Shown one piece after another: positions 1-5,032 of a stretch of DNA of 10,085 bases; positions within the stretch are counted from its first letter, which is position 1; every line of letters starts with the position of its first letter. The notes beneath the pieces are model-generated. The model did no database searches. It was given only the letters and a program-made list of their open reading frames with translations, and was not told the DNA's origin. Location of the stretch: positions 1 through 10,085 of the forward strand of contig DDIP01000359.1 of the NCBI GenBank assembly GCA_002338605.1, written 5' to 3'. A program made the position numbers and the translations under genes. The DNA is from Proteobacteria bacterium UBA1847 (GTDB taxonomy: Bacteria > Pseudomonadota > Gammaproteobacteria > Steroidobacterales > Woeseiaceae).

Positions 1-901
1 CCCATTTGTCGAGGCTGAACGGCGGATTGGCGACCACCACGTCGAAGTGCATCAGCGACTCGTCGTCGTTCAGTAGCTTGGGGTTACGCAGCGTGTCGCC
101 CCACTCGATGCGGTGGTTGTCCTCGCCGTGCAGGAACATGTTCATCTTGGCCAGCGCCCAGGTGGAACCGATGGCCTCCTGGCCGAACAGCGCGTATTTG
201 CGCGAGCCGTTGAAATGCTCCTGCACCTTGCGGCCAGCCTTCATTAATAGGGAACCGGAACCGCAGGCCGGGTCGCAGATTTGGTCGCCTTCCTGGGCAT
301 TCATCAACTCTGCAATCAAATCAGACACTTCAGGAGGTGTATAAAATTCGCCTGCGCTTTTCCCGGAGCTGGAGGCGAACTGCTTGATCAGGAACTCGTA
401 AGCATTGCCGATTACGTCCAGCTTGCCGACTCGTGACGGGCGTAGGTTCAGCTCCGGCTTGTTAAAATCTTCCAGCAGGGATTTGAGGATGCTGTTCTTG
501 GTTTTCTCGTCGCCCAACTTGCCGGCGTTGAAACTGATGTCCTGAAACACGTCCTTCAGCTTGCTGATGTTGGCCTCTTCGATGGCGTGCAGCGCCTTGT
601 CGATGCGCTCGCCATTGGCCGGCTCGTTGCGGCGCTTGTACAGCTCGTAGAAGCTCGCCGAGGGCGGTAAGGTAAAACGCTCGTTCTTGAGCATCTCAGT
701 GATCAGCTCAGGCTCATCACCGAACTCCTCCTGATACTTATCGTAGTGGTCCTGCCAGACATCGGAGATGTATTTTAGGAACAGCATCGTCAGGACGTAG
801 TCCTTGTAGGTAGCTGCGTCCACCACACCGCGGAAACTATCGCAGGCGGACCAGACGGCGTTGTTAATTTGTGCTTGGTCGATCTGTGTTTCAGTAGTCA
901 T
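1..901 (-). CDS. hsdM: Type I restriction-modification methyltransferase subunit HsdM (3' part cut off by window edge)
   Basis: This is the N-terminal 300 residues of a type I N6-adenine DNA methyltransferase subunit, which with HsdS forms the modification enzyme that protects host DNA. The start is ATG at 901-899 (MTTETQIDQAQINNAVW), and the frame is open to the window edge. Residues about 7-160 match the helical HsdM N-terminal domain. The methylase core follows, with GEFYTPP at 184-190, the SAM-binding motif I DPACGSGSL at 210-218, and the catalytic motif IV NPPF at 292-295. Usual length is about 500 residues, so roughly 200 lie off the left edge. It begins 5 bases after the hsdS stop and has no strong Shine-Dalgarno site, so it is probably translated by coupling to hsdS. 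All visible catalytic motifs are intact. Family assignment is very secure; whether the missing part is intact cannot be seen. Confidence 0.96.
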   Translation of the reverse strand, partial: MTTETQIDQAQINNAVWSACDSFRGVVDAATYKDYVLTMLFLKYISDVWQDHYDKYQEEFGDEPELITEMLKNERFTLPPSASFYELYKRRNEPANGERIDKALHAIEEANISKLKDVFQDISFNAGKLGDEKTKNSILKSLLEDFNKPELNLRPSRVGKLDVIGNAYEFLIKQFASSSGKSAGEFYTPPEVSDLIAELMNAQEGDQICDPACGSGSLLMKAGRKVQEHFNGSRKYALFGQEAIGSTWALAKMNMFLHGEDNHRIEWGDTLRNPKLLNDDESLMHFDVVVANPPFSLDKW

Positions 902-906
902 AGAGA

Positions 907-1512
907 TCACTCAGTTGTAAGTTTGTTAGTTCGGTCGCTCGAGTTAGCAAGTCGCCATGTGACTTCGCTCACCAACTTGTCGGTCAAGTCGTCCATTTCC
1001 TTCTGCACTTGCCGATGACGCTCGCGGAGCTTGTGTAACTCAGAGATTCGACGCTGGTCTTCGAGGCTTGGAAGTGGCAAACGCATCATCGCTAACTCAG
1101 CCCTCGGAACAAACGGGATATGCGAGCCCTGGGCAACATTGCTCAGACTCCGTTGGAAGCGCTCCTGATTCAGGAACCAAGCAAGATACTCGCCGGAGAC
1201 GTGATCGTGGTCTGGTCTAATACGGTACAAGCCAAGCGCGGCGACACCATGTAAAGGACCTCGAATTATCGCTGCGTGGTTTCGATTACCTCGCGACTGA
1301 AAAATTACATCGTCTTCCTCAAGCAGGTGCTTTTCGACGTGATCGATACTCGCTTGACTGATTCGCAATAGGCTTCTTGCGACAATAGGCTGTCCTGGAA
1401 TTACGTCTCGCATCGAAACTACCGCCACATCGCCGTCCGGGTCGTTATCGACCCGCCCGCGAAACGGATAGCCACTTCGAATTTCAGCGATGTCACGGAG
1501 GCGAGTGTTCAC
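907..1512 (-). CDS. hsdS: Half-length type I specificity subunit HsdS (single target-recognition domain)
   Basis: A 201-residue protein resembling one half of a type I specificity subunit, the part that reads the DNA target for HsdM. The N-terminus has the typical start of a target-recognition domain (LRDIAEIRSGYPFRG, residues 5-19). Residues about 150-195 have the typical end, with LPLPSLEDQRRI leading into a charged helix (LRERHRQVQKEMDDLTDKL). Full HsdS has two such domains and about 400 residues, so this one has one. Half-size HsdS proteins that dimerise are known; alternatively this is a truncation. The start is GTG at 1512-1510, preceded by a strong AAGGAGG at 1525-1519 with a 6-base spacer. 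Its GTGA overlaps the stop of the DUF2130 gene by 4 bases, and hsdM follows after 5 bases. The coupling and clean ends argue for a functional half-subunit rather than a relic. Confidence 0.88.
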   Translation of the reverse strand: MNTRLRDIAEIRSGYPFRGRVDNDPDGDVAVVSMRDVIPGQPIVARSLLRISQASIDHVEKHLLEEDDVIFQSRGNRNHAAIIRGPLHGVAALGLYRIRPDHDHVSGEYLAWFLNQERFQRSLSNVAQGSHIPFVPRAELAMMRLPLPSLEDQRRISELHKLRERHRQVQKEMDDLTDKLVSEVTWRLANSSDRTNKLTTE

Positions 1513-2861
1513 TCGTCGCCTCCTTCTTTATCAGCGACCTTCAGCAACGGCTGCCCGCTGTGCTCTTCGAGTTGTGGCAGATCAAGCCCTTCAACCTCAG
1601 GGAGGTTGGCACCAATAATGCCTTGCAGATCGCCGTACATGCCGACCGTGCTGGTCAATAGACGCTCCAGCTGCTTTTCCCGCTTACTCCACTGGAGAGT
1701 AATCGCACGCTTCTCTTTATCGAGGTCTTGGCGCATGTGGATATAGGCTTCTGCGACACCACTTACGCGTTGACGAAACTCCTGACCCGTGAGGTAGTTG
1801 TATACAAGCTCTTTTTTGCTGTTGCCACCGGTCATTGCCTGGCGCGACATAGCCGTCTCGACCAGACCCTGGCGCAACGCAAGCGCCATCGGAACTGCGG
1901 CGGAACGAGTACTTATCCAAACACCGTCAAGACAATCGAAGTGATCTACACCTTCTGGCAGCACGGCCGACACTAGTGCCGCGATATCCGCCTTGGAACT
2001 GCGTTGATCTTCACGCAATTTTGGAAGCCAGCCTTTCTGCCAGGTACCGGTACGTTTTGACTCCCAGAGAATCGCCCCGCACTTGAGTCCACCCGGGCCG
2101 ATAACGGACTGAATGACATCCGCGCCGCGCTGACCTTTACCAACACGCTCGAAATTGTCATCTGGGAAGGCCTGTTGTAATACCTGAGCAAGATCAACTT
2201 CCTGTACATCGCCCTGGAGCTGCTGAGAGCCGGACTCTCCTTTTCGCTTAAGCGCATCAATCTGCTTGCGCATGTCGTCGAGCTGCTTGTCCTTCTCAGC
2301 GACCTTCAGGCGATTGGCTTCATCTGCCTCTTTTAGCGTTTGTTCGCGAAGCTTGCCACGCTCCTCTTCAAACTTGCGTGCAACGATGATGTCGGCTTCA
2401 GCTTTGGCTTCCTCAGCTTCGCGTTTTGCCTTAATCGCATCCAGTTCCGCTTGCTGCGCGTGCTTGACTTTGGCCACCTGCCGTTGATTTTCTTCTTCCG
2501 CTGCTTTGAGCTTGGCGGCGCTCTCCTCCGTCGCCTTGGCCGCTGCTTCTTCGGCAATTTTCGACTTCTCAGCGGCAACTTGACGTTTAACGTCGAGTTC
2601 GACATTGCGCTTAGCTTCTTCTGCCTCTTCCTTCGCTTTTATCGCCGCTAGCTCTTTTTGCTCAGCCTCTTTTAGCTTCGCGTCTTTTTCGGCAATGGAT
2701 TCCTGCGCTGCCTTGCGCTCCGCCTCGAATTGTCGATTGGCCTTGGCGGCCTCCGCCGCGGCAATTTTTTCACGCTCTGCGGCGACCAACGGCTTGGCCA
2801 ACTGCTCTGCGATTTCGATTTCGGTCCCACACTCGGGACAAGTAACGTTTAGTTCAGACAC
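1509..2861 (-). CDS. DUF2130-type coiled-coil protein with nuclease-like motif, first gene of the hsdSM operon
   Basis: A 450-residue protein resembling the DUF2130 family (COG4487-like), of unknown function. A short zinc-ribbon-like CPECG (C8, C11) opens the protein, with only one Cys pair. Residues about 25-205 are a long Ala/Glu/Lys-rich coiled coil. Residues about 222-345 form a globular domain, and 375-430 are helical. In the globular domain, D248 (RGADV) followed by E267-S-K269 (ILWESKR) fits the D...ExK spacing of PD-(D/E)XK nucleases; this active-site reading is my inference. The start is GTG at 2861, with AGGAG at 2874-2870 and an 8-base spacer; it gives VSELNVTCPECG. An ATG at 2921 would add 20 residues but lacks a good ribosome site. 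The stop overlaps the hsdS start, so the gene is co-transcribed with hsdS and hsdM. It could supply a nuclease or a scaffold. Confidence 0.85.
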   Translation of the reverse strand: MSELNVTCPECGTEIEIAEQLAKPLVAAEREKIAAAEAAKANRQFEAERKAAQESIAEKDAKLKEAEQKELAAIKAKEEAEEAKRNVELDVKRQVAAEKSKIAEEAAAKATEESAAKLKAAEEENQRQVAKVKHAQQAELDAIKAKREAEEAKAEADIIVARKFEEERGKLREQTLKEADEANRLKVAEKDKQLDDMRKQIDALKRKGESGSQQLQGDVQEVDLAQVLQQAFPDDNFERVGKGQRGADVIQSVIGPGGLKCGAILWESKRTGTWQKGWLPKLREDQRSSKADIAALVSAVLPEGVDHFDCLDGVWISTRSAAVPMALALRQGLVETAMSRQAMTGGNSKKELVYNYLTGQEFRQRVSGVAEAYIHMRQDLDKEKRAITLQWSKREKQLERLLTSTVGMYGDLQGIIGANLPEVEGLDLPQLEEHSGQPLLKVADKEGGDE

Positions 2862-2869
2862 TTGAATAA

Positions 2870-2877
2870 CTCCTCTC
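2870..2877 (-). promoter_or_regulatory. Ribosome binding site setting the GTG start of the DUF2130 gene
   Basis: The minus strand reads GAGAGGAG here, followed by 8 bases and then GTG TCT GAA. This is a strong Shine-Dalgarno match at ideal distance. It favours the GTG at 2861 over the upstream in-frame ATG at 2921. Confidence 0.75.
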
Positions 2878-2914
2878 AATGTCCAGAAACTGGCGTTGAC
2901 CCGGGACTCGGTTT

Positions 2915-2929
2915 CGGTCAATCTGACCG
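2915..2929. repeat. Short perfect inverted repeat upstream of the DUF2130-hsdSM operon
   Basis: CGGTCA (2915-2920) and TGACCG (2924-2929) form 6-base arms around a 3-base spacer, about 55-70 bases before the GTG start of the leftward operon. The position would suit an operator, but a 6-base repeat can arise by chance and no clear -35/-10 pair was found next to it. Confidence 0.3.
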
Positions 2930-2970
2930 TGTTGTTCGGACACGAGCTAGCCAGTTCGGGTTTGACACAT

Positions 2971-3003
2971 GGCCCGGTGTTCGCGCACCGGGCCGTTTTT
3001 TTT
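2971..3003 (+). terminator. Intrinsic terminator facing right, with no rightward gene before it
   Basis: GGCCCGGTG (2971-2979) pairs perfectly with CACCGGGCC (2986-2994) around a 6-base loop and is followed by G and then eight T (2996-3003). This is a textbook rho-independent terminator for rightward transcripts. On the minus strand the hairpin is preceded by A8 and lacks a following T run, so it should not stop the leftward operon. No plus-strand gene ends here. It may end an unseen small or antisense RNA, or be left over from a gene displaced when the island formed. Confidence 0.85.
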
Positions 3004-3289
3004 GGTCACAGGAATTAGATTACTGTTACCAAACTGAAGGCAAGATTATGCCTAAGGCACGCTTCTGTCAATAACTTCCACAGTATTCTCTTGCCTGCAG
3101 AATAAACTTTGCGGGTAGTTTGATCTAACTCATTGTTTTGATTGGATTGTCCCCAACCGATTCGGCGATTTCCGCTTACATACGCGTGTGAATACGAGCG
3201 ATAGCCCGGTATGGAATGTGATTATGTTAAACACTTTACTCAGCGGCAGTCTCTAGAAATCGGTCCTGTGCGAGAAAACTGCCACGATT
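3004..3289. other. Non-coding spacer with no gene seen
   Basis: No reading frame here has a ribosome site or a protein-like composition. The one structure I see is an 8-base inverted repeat, AGGCAAGA (3038-3045) and TCTTGCCT (3089-3096). Inside it is a small hairpin, TGCC-TAA-GGCA, near 3050-3060. This could be part of a small RNA or be chance. Confidence 0.4.
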
Positions 3290-3318
3290 AAGCGATTCGA
3301 GTTTCATTCGAACTGCTT
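3290..3318. promoter_or_regulatory. Operator-like imperfect palindrome before the three-gene operon
   Basis: AAGCGATTCGA (3290-3300) and TCGAACTGCTT (3308-3318) are inverted copies matching at 9 of 11 positions around a 7-base spacer. The right arm overlaps the first bases of a TTGACA hexamer at 3317-3322. Size and symmetry fit a dimeric repressor site that would cover the promoter. The regulator is unknown; the double-HTH protein at 9482-10039 is one candidate, but I saw no matching site near its own start. Confidence 0.4.
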
Positions 3319-3346
3319 GACAACAGTTATTGGTAAGCCCTTATTG
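3317..3346 (+). promoter_or_regulatory. Possible sigma-70 promoter of the three-gene operon
   Basis: A consensus -35 TTGACA (3317-3322) is followed after 18 bases by TTATTG (3341-3346), a weak -10 box. It lies about 120 bases before the first gene of the operon. The -35 is perfect but the -10 is poor, as might be seen in a regulated promoter. No experimental support is available. Confidence 0.35.
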
Positions 3347-3426
3347 AACTCCTTGTCATGTGACCCGCAACATGGAAAAGCCTAGGGTATTCAGTAAGCT
3401 TGGAACCATATACAGCACAGGAGAAA

Positions 3427-3474
3427 GTGTCTCGATCAACAACTGGTCGGCTCGAATACAATTTCGATGGATAG
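3427..3474 (+). other. Possible 15-codon leader ORF overlapping the first operon gene
   Basis: AGGAG at 3419-3423 precedes a GTG at 3427, which opens a 15-codon frame ending in TAG at 3472-3474. The stop overlaps the start region of the next gene (ATG at 3467), which has no ribosome site of its own. The layout would allow translational coupling. The distance between AGGAG and GTG is only 3 bases, shorter than usual, so this is tentative. Confidence 0.2.
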
Positions 3475-5032
3475 CGCAAAGAAAAATACGAATCGCGCAC
3501 GCACGGACCCCACCCACTGTGACGACCATGAGTATCTTCCCAGCCGGATCACTGATTCCGATATAACCGATTTCGCCGCGGCGGTTTCTGTTTGCGAGTA
3601 TTTTATCGCAGAACAAAAACCTGGAGATGGCCTTGCATTGCTTGTGGATTTCTTGCGCGCTGAGCCGCAATACGCGAAACGAATGCGTCAATTCGGTCAA
3701 GAGCGTTTAGCCGCTGGAGAACCGGAATTGGCCGCCCTTCTGTTTCGGGCAGTACTCCAACAAAAAAAGCCCCAAACGAGATCAAATCGTGACCGCCCCC
3801 CTTATGCCGATGACGAAATCCTTTCTGAGGTGGACTCGCCAAGTCACTCCAGCGAATTCGACTTCATTGATCAATACGGCAGCGAAAAGCGGCTGGCACG
3901 CAATTATGACGCTGGGCAGATACCCCAGCACGTCAAACCTAGAATACCTGCCATCCCAAAAATCCAGAACAGCCCAAAGCAGGATGAGATTGCACATCAA
4001 CCAGTTCCTACCGATGCCGATGACAGAGTAGACACTCGCCCCACCCAAGCAGATTTTCTCGAGTCACTAGAGGACGTTGAGGTTGATGTTGAAGTCGGCT
4101 TGTTCGTCTATTCGCCACCAGAACAACTCGATCTATCTATATTTGATGAGGTACCGGACGACCCTGACGATTCAGACGAATTCGAGTGGCTTGATAGTGA
4201 TGAGGCTGACCTTACCGATCACGAGGCTTCGCCTTCCGACGTTTTATCGGAGGATCAGGACTGGCAGCAATACCTCGAAGATGCGTTTGAGTTTGAAGAG
4301 GCGCCGACCCGTGACGACCTGGACGAAGTTGCAACAACAGCCCGCGTTACACGAGAGCATCGTTGCACCCAGCAAGCAATCGAGGTTGCTCAGCGCTTCG
4401 ATTGGGACGACTCAGGCGTTCTACTCCTGAAAGAAATCTTCATGCAGTATTCGTGGAACGCCGCGAAAGCAGCGCTCATCCGGCAACTCGAAAGAGATGT
4501 TTCGCAATCTGAGTTACGACTCGCTCATCAGCTACGTATTCTCTGGTCGACCACCCCAGAGTTTTCTCTGAGCTTTGGAAAATACCCGCACTTCGTTCTC
4601 AGCTGGCCACTCGCTGTGGAAATCATACGATCATACCGCGGCGAGCCAGATCTCGCTGAAATCGAGCATTTTCTGTGGAACGCCCGCGACCAATGGTATT
4701 CGACAAATCATTTGCGGAATTCCTTTCCTGCGTTCCGTGATTTCGTCAAAGCTCGGATCAACGTTTTTGAGGCCGATAGAATTTGCAGCAATGCGATGGA
4801 CTGGACCGATGGCATGCCGATAGATGCATTCGATCTAGACCCCGTGAGCGAAGATCTAAATAACACGCCGAAGATTAACGACCTACGAACCTACGATCTG
4901 TTGCCAACAAAATCCGATGACATCGCCGATAGAATCGGCATTACCGAATGGCATGAACAAGTTGAAGCGTGGGCAACTCCGCCAGAATATGAAATTCGCT
5001 TGAATTCTCGAGGACAAGATAAAAATGACTAA
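3467..5032 (+). CDS. Acidic protein of unknown family, first gene of the three-gene operon
   Basis: I do not recognise this 521-residue protein. Residues about 33-100 are helical and suggest two TPR-like helix pairs (FAAAVSVCEYFIAEQ..., GEPELAALLFRAVLQ). Residues about 110-290 look disordered and become very rich in Asp and Glu; 197-290 is the most acidic stretch (for example DEVPDDPDDSDEFEWLDSDE). Residues about 295-440 form a second helical, Trp- and aromatic-rich domain, followed by an acidic tail. There is no signal peptide or membrane segment, so it is probably cytoplasmic. ATG at 3467 is the only plausible start: a stop lies in frame at 3395-3397, and no ATG, GTG or TTG comes between. 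It lacks an obvious Shine-Dalgarno site. Its end overlaps the SNF2 gene by 8 bases, implying a partner of that ATPase. The acidic region could bind basic surfaces or mimic DNA; that is inference. Confidence 0.8.
   Translation: MDSAKKNTNRARTDPTHCDDHEYLPSRITDSDITDFAAAVSVCEYFIAEQKPGDGLALLVDFLRAEPQYAKRMRQFGQERLAAGEPELAALLFRAVLQQKKPQTRSNRDRPPYADDEILSEVDSPSHSSEFDFIDQYGSEKRLARNYDAGQIPQHVKPRIPAIPKIQNSPKQDEIAHQPVPTDADDRVDTRPTQADFLESLEDVEVDVEVGLFVYSPPEQLDLSIFDEVPDDPDDSDEFEWLDSDEADLTDHEASPSDVLSEDQDWQQYLEDAFEFEEAPTRDDLDEVATTARVTREHRCTQQAIEVAQRFDWDDSGVLLLKEIFMQYSWNAAKAALIRQLERDVSQSELRLAHQLRILWSTTPEFSLSFGKYPHFVLSWPLAVEIIRSYRGEPDLAEIEHFLWNARDQWYSTNHLRNSFPAFRDFVKARINVFEADRICSNAMDWTDGMPIDAFDLDPVSEDLNNTPKINDLRTYDLLPTKSDDIADRIGITEWHEQVEAWATPPEYEIRLNSRGQDKND

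Noticed and set aside
6..344. Plus-strand open frame at the left edge
   Set aside because: It is antisense to hsdM motifs I and IV, which are unmistakable on the other strand.
2862..2921. Upstream ATG start for the DUF2130 gene (20 extra residues)
   Set aside because: It lies inside an inverted repeat, has no good ribosome site, and the added residues do not look like the family N-terminus, whereas GTG at 2861 has a strong AGGAG.
2930..2975. tRNA-like remnant or attachment site before the terminator
   Set aside because: A GTTCGGGTT stretch looks a little like a T-loop, but no acceptor or anticodon stem can be formed and no integrase or direct repeat is visible.
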